Shown here: positions 8,410 to 15,821 of the stretch, in pieces | Position numbering within the stretch: the stretch's first letter is position 1 | How the letters are laid out: every line of letters begins with the position of its first letter | Source: ZC4RG17 sp036380875 | Lineage (GTDB): Bacteria > Actinomycetota > Acidimicrobiia > Spongiisociales > ZC4RG35 | Length of the DNA stretch: 64,000 nucleotides | Assembly: GCA_036380875.1 (NCBI GenBank) | Contig: DASVDX010000072.1 | Location: 1 to 64,000 of the forward strand | Reading direction: 5' to 3' | Made by a program: the position numbers and the translations under genes | The notes under the pieces: generated by a model | What the model was told of the DNA's origin: nothing | Database searches by the model: none | Seen by the model: the letters and a program-made list of their open reading frames with translations, nothing else

Positions 8410-9096
8410 CTACGGATTATCGCGGCCTGGACCGGCATCCGCCAAGCCCGGAGCGGGTGGTCCGATGACCCCGCCGAGCCATTCGACCGTGAGATCGGCG
8501 AGACGGTCGAGCATCGCCTCGGGAGAGGTGCCGCGGAGCCGGAACGAGTGGTCGGCGCCTGCGATCCAGGTCACGGTGGCCGTGGGCAAGGGGACGAGGT
8601 GCCGGCGGATGAGGTCGGGGTGGGCAAGCGCGTCCCTGTCGCCACTGATGTAGAGCGTCGGCACCCCTACGAGGGGCAGATGCTCGATCCTCAGCCGCTC
8701 GGGCTTTCCGGCGGGATGCAACGGGTACCCGTAGACGACGACGGCCGCACAGGGTTCGCCTTCGGCCGCCAGGATCGTCGACATGCGTCCTCCCATCGAG
8801 CGGCCCGCCAGCACGAGGTTGTCACCCACCTCGTCGCGCAGGCGCTGGGCCGCCGCCCGGTGCACGGCCAGCAGTTTGGGCTGTCGGTCGGGATACGGGC
8901 GGCCCACCGCCCGATAGGCGTACTCGAACGTCATGACCCGATGTCCGCGGGCGGCCAAGCGGCTGCGCAGGCCGGCGACCCCCGGATGGTCCTGGCCGGT
9001 GCCCGCCCCGGTTGCCAGGAGGATCCCGGTGCCCCCGGCCCCTTCGATGACGGCAGGGACCGGGCCGACTTCGGTGTGGAGGGCGAACTGGGACAT
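8410..9096 (-). CDS. Alpha/beta hydrolase (dienelactone-hydrolase/Tex30-like)
   Basis: A 228-aa alpha/beta hydrolase of unknown substrate. The nucleophile elbow is GRSMGG (about residue 90), followed by a strand with VYGYPLH, the acid region ISGDRDALA and the catalytic His in GADHSF. It is close to the small KANL3/Tex30-type hydrolases in size and motif order. A GTG at 9108 is possible, but ATG 9096 is preferred because TAGTGT lies 8 nt before it. It diverges from pgl across 38 nt. Confidence 0.85.
   Translation of the reverse strand: MSQFALHTEVGPVPAVIEGAGGTGILLATGAGTGQDHPGVAGLRSRLAARGHRVMTFEYAYRAVGRPYPDRQPKLLAVHRAAAQRLRDEVGDNLVLAGRSMGGRMSTILAAEGEPCAAVVVYGYPLHPAGKPERLRIEHLPLVGVPTLYISGDRDALAHPDLIRRHLVPLPTATVTWIAGADHSFRLRGTSPEAMLDRLADLTVEWLGGVIGPPAPGLADAGPGRDNP
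8416..8445 (-). promoter_or_regulatory. Putative rplY-pth promoter
   Basis: On the minus strand TTGGCG (8440-8445) and GATAAT (8416-8421) are separated by 18 nt, about 36 nt upstream of the rplY ATG. The promoter lies within the last codons of the upstream hydrolase gene. Confidence 0.4.
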
Positions 9097-9104
9097 GCCC
9101 CGCC

Positions 9105-9128
9105 ACACTATCCGGTGCCTGATACCGT
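9105..9128. promoter_or_regulatory. Divergent -10 elements for the hydrolase and pgl
   Basis: TAGTGT on minus (9105-9110) lies 8 nt before the hydrolase ATG, and TACCGT on plus (9123-9128) lies 6 nt before the pgl GTG. Both suggest leaderless transcripts starting back to back. Confidence 0.45.
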
Positions 9129-9134
9129 CGGCTC

Positions 9135-9851
9135 GTGCAGGTAATCGTCCATCCAGACCCCGAAAAGCTGGCGGAGGCCGCCGCCGACTTCATCGCAGAG
9201 GCGGTCGCCGCCGTTCCCGATCGATTCAGTCTCGGCCTGGCCGGAGGCTCCACACCGATCGCCACCTACGAGGTGCTGCGTGAGCGAAAGCTCGACTGGC
9301 ACAAGGTCGACGCCTGGATGTCCGACGAGCGGTGGGTTCCGCTCGACCACCCGGACTGCAACGGCCACCAGGCCGCCAACGCACTGCTGGATCACGTCGG
9401 TGCCCGGTTCCACCGGCCGAGGTGGGCGCCGTGGCTGACACCCGCCGACTCGGCGGCTCACTTCGAGGCGACGCTGCGGTCCCTCCATCCCGACGGCCGG
9501 GCCGACCTGATCCTCTTGGGCATGGGGCCCGACGGCCATACCGCCTCGCTGTTTCCCGGCACGGCAGCCCTGAACGCCCCGGAGAGCCGCTGGTATGTGG
9601 ACAACTACGTCCCCCGCCTCGACGCCTACCGCCTCACGGCTACCTATCGGTTCCTGCGGGCGGCCCACCGGGTCCTGTTCCTGGTGTGCGGCGAGAACAA
9701 GGCTCCGGCGCTGCGGCAGGTGCTCGAGCCCGCCGCAGGCGAGGAGTTCCTGCCGGCTCGGGGAGTGATGGGCGGAGACGCCGAAGTGATCTGGTACGTG
9801 GACGAGGCGGCCGCCTCCCAGCTCACGACCACCCCACTCGTCCGCCATTAG
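9135..9851 (+). CDS. pgl: 6-phosphogluconolactonase
   Basis: Hydrolyses 6-phosphogluconolactone in the oxidative pentose phosphate pathway. The 238-aa protein shows the family signatures SLGLAGGSTP near residue 35, WMSDERWVPLDHPDCN near 57-72, and LGMGPDGHTASLFPG near 130. The GTG start has TACCGT 6 nt upstream and no Shine-Dalgarno. zwf, gnd and the transaldolase/transketolase genes are not adjacent; the next gene is a PfkB kinase 40 nt downstream. Confidence 0.95.
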   Translation: MQVIVHPDPEKLAEAAADFIAEAVAAVPDRFSLGLAGGSTPIATYEVLRERKLDWHKVDAWMSDERWVPLDHPDCNGHQAANALLDHVGARFHRPRWAPWLTPADSAAHFEATLRSLHPDGRADLILLGMGPDGHTASLFPGTAALNAPESRWYVDNYVPRLDAYRLTATYRFLRAAHRVLFLVCGENKAPALRQVLEPAAGEEFLPARGVMGGDAEVIWYVDEAAASQLTTTPLVRH

Positions 9852-9878
9852 CGCCGGTTGTCCGCCGCCGCCACGGGG

Positions 9879-9884
9879 TAGGTT
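9879..9884 (+). promoter_or_regulatory. -10 element of a leaderless promoter for the PfkB kinase
   Basis: TAGGTT lies 7 nt before the ATG at 9892 with no ribosome binding site between, so the kinase-surE pair probably has its own promoter. Confidence 0.45.
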
Positions 9885-9891
9885 CGGGGCC

Positions 9892-10827
9892 ATGGGCTCG
9901 GAAACCCCCACCGTGTGCGTGTTCGCTCCGAGCATCCTGGTCACCGTGACGGTGGAGTCCGGGAGCGAAGGCTTCGACGACATCCACTTCCACCTCGGAG
10001 GCCAGGGTTATTGGATCGCACGCCTGGTGAGGGAACTCGGGGAGCGGCCGATCCTGGTGGCCCCGGCAGGCGGCGAGGCCGGAAAGGTCGTGCGGGGCCT
10101 GGTCAAAGCCGAAGGCATGGACTTCGCCCCGGTCACCACCGAGGGCGCGACGGCGGCCTACATCCACGACCGTCGCGACGGGCAGCGCGTCGAGTTGGCC
10201 GAGGCCCGGTCGCCCGACTTCGGCCGGCACGAAGCCGACGACCTCTTCGCCAAGACCCTGCAGCATGCCGTGGGCGCCGGGTTGTGCGTCGTCACCGGCC
10301 GACGGCCCACCGACACCTTGCCCGCCGACTTCTACCGCCGGCTGGCCATCGACCTGGCCGCCGCCGGCGTGCGCACCGTGGGCGACATGCATGGCGAGGA
10401 GCTCGACGCCTACCTGGACGGAGGCCCGCTCGGAGTGCTCAAGTTGAGCGACGAGGAGCTCGTCGCCGACGGGCGGGTCGATGCCACGGACGAAGCGGCC
10501 GAATGGCAGGCGATCGAAGTGCTGTGCGAGGCCGGTGCCGAGGCGGTCGTGGTCTCGAAAGCGGAAGGCGCAAGGGCGATGTTCAAGGACGTCCGCTACC
10601 GGGCCCGCTCGCCCCAATTCGAGGTGGTCGACCCCAGCGGGGCCGGCGATTCGATGACGGCGGCGCTGGCGGTGTCGACGGTACGCGGGCTGGACCCCGA
10701 GGAGGCGCTGCGCCTGGCGTGCGCCGCCGGGTCCGCCAACGTCATCCGGCACGGCCTCGCCTCTTCGCCCGCCGAGCTGATCGCTCGCCTCACTCCTCTG
10801 ATCGACGTCGTCCGCGAACAGACATGA
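9892..10827 (+). CDS. PfkB-family sugar kinase (1-phosphofructokinase/LacC-like)
   Basis: A ribokinase-superfamily kinase of 311 aa, probably phosphorylating a sugar or sugar phosphate. The C-terminal PfkB signature is intact (DPSGAGDSMTAAL, with the catalytic Asp of GAGD). The N-terminal glycine motif is altered (GGQGYWIARL instead of a GGKGxNVA-type sequence), and KLSDEEL matches the conserved mid-domain motif. This suggests a divergent member whose substrate I cannot assign. Its TGA overlaps the surE ATG as ATGA, so kinase and nucleotidase are translationally coupled. Confidence 0.85.
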   Translation: MGSETPTVCVFAPSILVTVTVESGSEGFDDIHFHLGGQGYWIARLVRELGERPILVAPAGGEAGKVVRGLVKAEGMDFAPVTTEGATAAYIHDRRDGQRVELAEARSPDFGRHEADDLFAKTLQHAVGAGLCVVTGRRPTDTLPADFYRRLAIDLAAAGVRTVGDMHGEELDAYLDGGPLGVLKLSDEELVADGRVDATDEAAEWQAIEVLCEAGAEAVVVSKAEGARAMFKDVRYRARSPQFEVVDPSGAGDSMTAALAVSTVRGLDPEEALRLACAAGSANVIRHGLASSPAELIARLTPLIDVVREQT

Positions 10828-11645
10828 CAGACACCCATCCGGCCCCAACCGAGACGGAAGACCGCCTCGAGATCTTCACCCGCCGTCGCCCCCGAGGCGA
10901 GAAGCCGCGTCTGCTCTTGACCAACGACGACGGCGTCCACTCGGTCGGGCTCCACGAGCTCGCTCACATGCTCGCCAAGCGTTATTCGGTCCTGGTCGTG
11001 GCGCCCGAGGACCAGAGGAGCGGCGCCGGGACGGGGATCGGGTTCTTCGACCCGATCGGCGGTGTGACCGTCGAGCCGGTCGACATCGGCGAGGTGCCTG
11101 CCTACTCGATCGCCGGCCCTCCCGGGCTGGCGGTGATGGCGTCGATGCTGGGAGCGTTCGGAGATCCACCCGACCTGGTGGTGTCGGGCATCAACGCCGG
11201 GATCAACACCGGCCACTCAGTGGTCCATTCGGGCACGGTCGGAGCGGTGCTGACAGCTCGCACGTTCGGCGCCGACGGATTGGCCGTGAGCCTGGCCGAA
11301 TCGGAGCCCTGGCGGTGGGACACGGCGGCCATGGTGGCCGACGTGGTCGTCGAGTGGATGTTCGCGGAGACGAACCAACTGACGACGCTCAATCTCAACG
11401 TGCCGGCGCTGGACTACTCAGACCTGAAGGGCCTGAGGTGGGCGGACCTGGACGAGTTCGGGTATTTCCGGGTCGCGATCGCCGATCTGCCCGGCCAGCG
11501 GCTCCAGTTCGAGGTGGGAGCACCCGACTCGGGTGTCGACCCGGCGTCGGACACCGCTCTCCTCAGCTACGGCTTCGCCACCCTCACGCCGCTCACGACC
11601 GTGGAGCCGACCGCTTTCCCCGACAGCATCCCTTCGCTCGGCTAG
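10824..11645 (+). CDS. surE: SurE-family 5'/3'-nucleotidase (copy 1)
   Basis: A metal-dependent survival-protein-E-type phosphatase of 273 aa, acting on nucleoside monophosphates. The diagnostic motifs are RLLLTNDDG (metal-binding Asp pair), VVAPEDQRSGAG, VVSGINAGINTG and HSGTVGA. It has an N-terminal extension of about 25 residues before the first strand. The true start is the ATG overlapping the kinase stop; the long frame upstream is only the high-GC shadow of the kinase gene. A second surE lies at 39711-40505. Its stop overlaps the convergent AarF-kinase stop by 4 nt. Confidence 0.93.
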   Translation: MTDTHPAPTETEDRLEIFTRRRPRGEKPRLLLTNDDGVHSVGLHELAHMLAKRYSVLVVAPEDQRSGAGTGIGFFDPIGGVTVEPVDIGEVPAYSIAGPPGLAVMASMLGAFGDPPDLVVSGINAGINTGHSVVHSGTVGAVLTARTFGADGLAVSLAESEPWRWDTAAMVADVVVEWMFAETNQLTTLNLNVPALDYSDLKGLRWADLDEFGYFRVAIADLPGQRLQFEVGAPDSGVDPASDTALLSYGFATLTPLTTVEPTAFPDSIPSLG

Positions 11646-13627
11646 CGGCGCCTCATCTCGGCGTCGGTGCGGAGTATCGAGAGCAGGACGCGGAGGAGCA
11701 TCGTGATGGCGGAGAACAGCCCGAGCCAGCCGAGGAACTCGTAGAGACCGACGCCGGTGAACTCGGCGAACGGCAGGTCCTCCTCCACCTGGAGGAGCAT
11801 GACCGAGACGACTCCGACGCCGATGCTGAGCACTGCCAACAGCACTTGGTTGACCACCCGCTGGACGAAGTGGCGATCCTCCGGCTCGCTGAACAGGCGC
11901 ACCCGGCCGACCAGGCGCCCGTGCTCGGCCATCGTGGCGATCCGGTCGAGATGGCGGGGCAGGCGGCTCAGGATCGGCCCGAGCTCTGCCCACTCCTGCT
12001 GGACGAACTCCTTGGCCGAGCCGGGGGTCATTCGCCGCCGCAGCTCGAGGCCCCCCAGGCCGGCGACGACATCGATCACCGGATAGTTGGGCACGAGATG
12101 CTCGAGGGTGCCGGTCAACGTCGCCAAGGCCCGGAACATCGTCACAGTGGAGCGGGGCAGCCGCAGCCCCAGCTCGGAGGTGAGACGCACGAGGTCGACC
12201 AGGGCTTCGGGCGGTGGCAGGCCGCCGCCCAGATTCGCAGCCATGAACTGGGCGAACGCCCGCTCGATCCTGTCCGGGTCGTGAACGGCGGGGTCGACCG
12301 CCCCGATCGACAGCATCGATTCGTAGAGCAGGGTCGGTTGCTCGAGGTGGATGGCCACGAGCATCTGGAACACGGCCGCCCGTTCGAACGAGTCGAGACG
12401 GCCGCTGATCCCCAGGTCGATCAGGCCGAGGCGACCGTCGTCGAGGACGAGGATGTTGCCGGGGTGAGGGTCGCCGTGGAATCGCTCGCCGTGGATCATC
12501 GCCTCCACTTGCGACTTGCAGAGGGCGTCGGCCAGGCCCTGGCGGTCGACGGCGGCGTCGGCCGGGATCTGCGAGAGCGGTGTCCCGGCGAGACGTTCCA
12601 TCACGAGCAGGCCCTCGGTCGTGAGCTGGTCGTAGACCCGGGGGACGTGGACGAGTGGCTGGGACGCCGACGCCGCCCCGACCTCGGCCAAGTTCCGGGC
12701 CTCGATGCGGAAGTCGAGTTCGCCCATGAGGCTGTCGCTGAACTCCCGGGCGAGTCCTTCGGCATCGAACGTGCGGCCCCAATCTGTTCGCCGGGCCACC
12801 ATACGCGCCATCCAACGGGCGATGGCCAGGTCCCGCTCGACGACGTCCATCAGGCCCGGGCGCCGGACCTTGACCACCACCGGCCGGCCGTCCATCAGCC
12901 GGGCGGCGTGGGCTTGGGCGATCGACGCCGACCCGAGAGGGTTCCAGTCGAACTCGGAGAAGACTTCGGAGACCGGGCGACCGAGCTCCCCCTCGATGGC
13001 GGCCTCTACTTCTTCTTTGGGCAGCGGCGCAGCCGCCGAATGGAGCCGGCCGAGCTCATCTTGCACGGCTGGCGGCACGAGATCGGGCCGGGTGGCCAGA
13101 AGCTGGCCCAGCTTGATGAACATGCCGCCGGCTTCCTCCAGCGCCATACGTGTCCGTCGGGCCAGCTCCTCGGTCGGGAGGGCGGACCCGCCTCGCCTCC
13201 GCAGGCCCACCAGAGGTGACAGCCCGTGCCGGGCGGCGATCCGTGACACCTGCATGGCCCGCCGGACGAGGCCTCCTCCCCGACGCAGCAGTCGGATGGG
13301 GCCGAGCCGGGATCGCCTTCGTTCCTGGGGCGGGCGGCTGAACAGGAGCTCGAGGACCACGACCGCTCCCATCGTGCCGATGATCGTGAAGGGGATGGCG
13401 ATGAGGTTGAAGGCCGCCACCTGCGGCCGGGCGACGTCGCCGAGCTCGTCGAAGACCAGCAGAGCCGCCGCCAGCCCGCCGACGCTCAGCCCGACGAAGG
13501 CGGCCAAGAGCAGCCTCCGCCACGTGAGCTGGCGGGCGTCCAACAGGGCGCGAGCCACCCACGCGAAGGCGAAGAGGAGCAGGAGGCTCGAGACGATCCC
13601 CATGATCCCGGCGAAGAACTGGCCCAC
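11642..13627 (-). CDS. AarF/ABC1/UbiB-family kinase-like membrane protein
   Basis: An atypical kinase of the UbiB/ADCK group, linked in other organisms to isoprenoid-quinone metabolism. The 661 residues start with about three hydrophobic helices (residues 5-105), then the ABC1 core: the KxGQ motif in MFIKLGQLLATRPDLVP, the GSASIAQAHAA loop, the lysine in VVVKVRRPG, the catalytic loop in HGDPHPGNILV and DLGISG. Hydrophobic helices return near the C-terminus (about 595-655). It stands alone 40 nt downstream of the DUF998 gene, with no menaquinone gene beside it. Confidence 0.93.
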   Translation of the reverse strand: MGQFFAGIMGIVSSLLLLFAFAWVARALLDARQLTWRRLLLAAFVGLSVGGLAAALLVFDELGDVARPQVAAFNLIAIPFTIIGTMGAVVVLELLFSRPPQERRRSRLGPIRLLRRGGGLVRRAMQVSRIAARHGLSPLVGLRRRGGSALPTEELARRTRMALEEAGGMFIKLGQLLATRPDLVPPAVQDELGRLHSAAAPLPKEEVEAAIEGELGRPVSEVFSEFDWNPLGSASIAQAHAARLMDGRPVVVKVRRPGLMDVVERDLAIARWMARMVARRTDWGRTFDAEGLAREFSDSLMGELDFRIEARNLAEVGAASASQPLVHVPRVYDQLTTEGLLVMERLAGTPLSQIPADAAVDRQGLADALCKSQVEAMIHGERFHGDPHPGNILVLDDGRLGLIDLGISGRLDSFERAAVFQMLVAIHLEQPTLLYESMLSIGAVDPAVHDPDRIERAFAQFMAANLGGGLPPPEALVDLVRLTSELGLRLPRSTVTMFRALATLTGTLEHLVPNYPVIDVVAGLGGLELRRRMTPGSAKEFVQQEWAELGPILSRLPRHLDRIATMAEHGRLVGRVRLFSEPEDRHFVQRVVNQVLLAVLSIGVGVVSVMLLQVEEDLPFAEFTGVGLYEFLGWLGLFSAITMLLRVLLSILRTDAEMRRR

Positions 13628-13667
13628 GCCGAGGAAGCTAACAGGACCGGCGCCGTTGCTCCCGGCG

Positions 13668-14342
13668 CTACCCAGTGGTCAGGGCCGTCGGCGTCTGGGC
13701 GGTTGGTCGGGAGCCCCGACTGCGGGTGGCTCCCACCGACATGAGCAGGATCCAGGCGAATGCCACTGCCAAATAGAGACGCTCGAACAGGCCGCCCAAG
13801 GGCCGACTGACCGCTCCGCCGTAGTCCATTCCGATGGCGATGGAGCAGGCGATGAAGAGCACGGGCATGAGGAAGGCGGCCGCCTGGCTCACCTGGCGCT
13901 GCCATCTCCGCCCGGGCTGACCCCTCAGCTTGCGCGCGGTGCCGACTGCGGCTGCGGTCAGCGAAGCGAACAGGAGACCGCCGGCGGCGTCGTGGATCGA
14001 GCCTCGCCACGTTCGGGTGGCGCCCACACCTGGCGGGTACCCGAGACCCGGATCGATGGGGAAAACCGCCGCGGCGACGAGTGCGACGCCGGCCACCACG
14101 ACCAGAGCTGGGACCACCTTGCCCCCGGGAAAGCCCGAACGCCGAAGCGAGAGCCCGAATGCAGCGACCAGTGCACCCGTGGCGAGAAGGAGTCCCACGT
14201 TGACCCATCCCCAGGGCCCGAGGCTCAGATGACTCACCATGTGCCGCAGAGGGTCGAAGGCGGGCTTAGTCCAGTCCTGGATCACGACGCCGACCGCGAA
14301 CAGACTCGCCGCCACCACACCGGCTCGGTCGAATCGCTCCAT
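13668..14342 (-). CDS. DUF998-family membrane protein
   Basis: A predicted integral membrane protein of 224 aa with about six hydrophobic helices, starting MERFDRAGVVAASLFAVGVV. The VSHLSLGPWGWVN and FPIDPG segments are typical of DUF998. The function of the family is unknown. The ATG at 14342 has an AAAGGAG site at 6-7 nt. It is transcribed away from a MarR gene, and the 54-nt spacer holds two inverted repeats, so it is the likely regulatory target. Confidence 0.85.
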   Translation of the reverse strand: MERFDRAGVVAASLFAVGVVIQDWTKPAFDPLRHMVSHLSLGPWGWVNVGLLLATGALVAAFGLSLRRSGFPGGKVVPALVVVAGVALVAAAVFPIDPGLGYPPGVGATRTWRGSIHDAAGGLLFASLTAAAVGTARKLRGQPGRRWQRQVSQAAAFLMPVLFIACSIAIGMDYGGAVSRPLGGLFERLYLAVAFAWILLMSVGATRSRGSRPTAQTPTALTTG

Positions 14343-14362
14343 GTGTCTGCTCCTTTCAGTAG

Positions 14363-14375
14363 CTGCATTGTGCAG
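14363..14375. promoter_or_regulatory. Inverted repeat CTGCA-TTG-TGCAG, candidate MarR operator
   Basis: A perfect 5-bp-arm inverted repeat with a 3-bp centre in the divergent spacer between the DUF998 and MarR genes. A second perfect repeat, CGATA-gaga-TATCG, follows at 14384-14397. Paired short palindromes in such a spacer are typical MarR sites. Confidence 0.5.
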
Positions 14376-14381
14376 ATGTTG

Positions 14382-14397
14382 TACGATAGAGATATCG
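14382..14397 (+). promoter_or_regulatory. MarR promoter -10 and overlapping inverted repeat CGATA-gaga-TATCG
   Basis: TACGAT (14382-14387) lies 9 nt before the GTG start. The perfect inverted repeat at 14384-14397 overlaps both this -10 and the first base of the start codon, which is suitable for autorepression. Confidence 0.45.
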
Positions 14398-14864
14398 TGA
14401 ACGCAAGCAGACCGAAAGACACGATCGGACGACTGATGCGGGCCGCCCGGCGGGCCTCGCAGGACGGCTTGGCCCTTCACGAAGCGATCGCCCAGTCCCT
14501 CGGCCTGCACGTCACCGACCTCCGTTGCCTGGAGGTGCTCCAGCGAGGGCCGCACACGGCCGGCGAGTTGGCCGACGAGGTGGGCCTGACGAGCGGCGCT
14601 ATGACGAGATTGCTCGACCGACTGGAGTCGGCCGGCTTCGTACGGAGGAGACCCGATCCCGACGACAGGCGGCGGGTCGTCATCGAGCCGGTCCCTGAGC
14701 GGATGGCATCGGTCGACGAGATGTACCGCGGCATGGCGGAGGACTGGGAAGAGATCCTGGCGGGCCGCAGCGCCGCCGAGCTGGCCGCGCTGGAGGACCT
14801 ATTCGAGACGGTCCACGAGATGACGCTTCGCCGTATCGAGGAACTGCGGCGAGGCGGGCGCTAG
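14397..14864 (+). CDS. MarR-family transcriptional regulator
   Basis: A 155-aa winged-helix dimeric regulator. The DNA-binding part is LRCLEVLQRGPHTAGELADE, the recognition helix LTSGAMTRLLDRLESAGFV, and the wing RRRPDPDDRRRVVIE. The last 45 residues form the dimerisation helix. I chose GTG 14397 because TACGAT lies 9 nt upstream; an in-frame ATG at 14376 would place the -10 and operator inside the coding sequence. It diverges from the DUF998 gene, its probable target, and overlaps the convergent glycosylase stop at CTAG. Confidence 0.9.
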   Translation: MNASRPKDTIGRLMRAARRASQDGLALHEAIAQSLGLHVTDLRCLEVLQRGPHTAGELADEVGLTSGAMTRLLDRLESAGFVRRRPDPDDRRRVVIEPVPERMASVDEMYRGMAEDWEEILAGRSAAELAALEDLFETVHEMTLRRIEELRRGGR

Positions 14865-15733
14865 GCGTTCGCTATGCGCCGCAGCGGCATCCTCGGCCCG
14901 AAGGCGGGCTCATGTCCGAGGATGGTGAGGAGCCGCACGACGCGACCCCGATGCGGCCGGAAGGGCTCCAACAGTTCCAGCATCTCCTCGTCGGTGCCCC
15001 GGGGGCGCCCGGTGAGGTGCCAGGCGACGATGTGCTTGTGGTGGTAGTCGCCCACCGACACCGCGTCGGCATCGCCGTGGCTGATGGCGACCGTTTCGGC
15101 TGCGGTCCACTCCCCCACACCTCGATACCGCTGCAGCCAACGCTGCGTGTCGGCCGAAGGCACCTCCGCCAATCGCTCGATCCGGTGGTGGTCCGCAGCG
15201 ACCTTGCGGAGGACCTCGGCCCTCCGCCGCTCGATGCCGAGGGGGTGGTACTCCCAGTACGGTGCATCGGCCATGCGCTCCGGGTCGGGCGGGAGCCGGA
15301 GCGGCCGGGGCCCGGGCGCCGGATCCCCGAAGCGACGCCAGAGTTGGCGCAGGCTCATGCCGGCTTCCTTTCCGGCCACCTTCTGACTGACGATGGCGAT
15401 CACCAGTGCGTCGAACACGAGGCCCGTGGCCCCAAAACGGAGCCCGCGATGACGGCGGGCTAGGGGGCCGACGACCCGATGGTCGGTGACGAGGCCCTCA
15501 GGCTCGTCGTGGAGGCCGATCCATTCCGGGACGCGCTCGAGGATCCAATCCGCTCCACTCCCCCACGCCGTCGCCCGGATGCCGTCGTCGACCCGCTCGA
15601 GGCGAAGCGTGGCGGGGCCTTCCGGGGTACGGGCTGTGCGCCACCACCCGTCCACGTCCAACCGGCCCCCGAGTGGAAACAGAGTTCTCTTGAGGTCGAG
15701 CGGAACGTCGACGGGGACGAGTCGCTGCTTCAG
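14861..15733 (-). CDS. AlkA-like DNA-3-methyladenine glycosylase (HhH-GPD)
   Basis: A base-excision repair glycosylase of about 290 aa. An AlkA-N-like domain (about residues 10-115) is followed by the HhH-GPD fold, with hairpin LQRYRGVGEWTAAETVA and the catalytic Asp in SVGDYHHKH. No ATG, GTG or TTG exists near the N-terminus. GGAAAGGAG (15739-15747) sits 5 nt before a CTG at 15733, and TACGCT (15757-15762) would start a 20-nt leader, so CTG is the best start. The next in-frame TTG, about 24 codons on, has no ribosome site. It diverges from the DUF222/HNH gene. Confidence 0.85.
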   Translation of the reverse strand: MKQRLVPVDVPLDLKRTLFPLGGRLDVDGWWRTARTPEGPATLRLERVDDGIRATAWGSGADWILERVPEWIGLHDEPEGLVTDHRVVGPLARRHRGLRFGATGLVFDALVIAIVSQKVAGKEAGMSLRQLWRRFGDPAPGPRPLRLPPDPERMADAPYWEYHPLGIERRRAEVLRKVAADHHRIERLAEVPSADTQRWLQRYRGVGEWTAAETVAISHGDADAVSVGDYHHKHIVAWHLTGRPRGTDEEMLELLEPFRPHRGRVVRLLTILGHEPAFGPRMPLRRIANA

Positions 15734-15738
15734 CTGCG

Positions 15739-15762
15739 CTCCTTTCCGATTGCCGGAGCGTA
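15739..15762 (-). promoter_or_regulatory. -10 and Shine-Dalgarno of the AlkA-like gene
   Basis: TACGCT (15757-15762) and GGAAAGGAG (15739-15747) on the minus strand fix a short leader ending at a CTG codon 5 nt beyond the ribosome site. Confidence 0.5.
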
Positions 15763-15809
15763 ACGGCGACCCGGGACTTGGCCGGAGCAAATGTGTCCCA
15801 GGCGTCCGA

Positions 15810-15815
15810 TAGGGT
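15810..15815 (+). promoter_or_regulatory. -10 element of a leaderless promoter for the DUF222/HNH gene
   Basis: TAGGGT lies 6 nt before the ATG at 15822, with no Shine-Dalgarno in between. Confidence 0.45.
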
Positions 15816-15821
15816 CGGGCC

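Noticed and set aside
9915..10823. The long frame upstream of surE copy 1
   Set aside because: Arg-rich off-frame reading of the PfkB gene; surE starts at the ATGA overlap.
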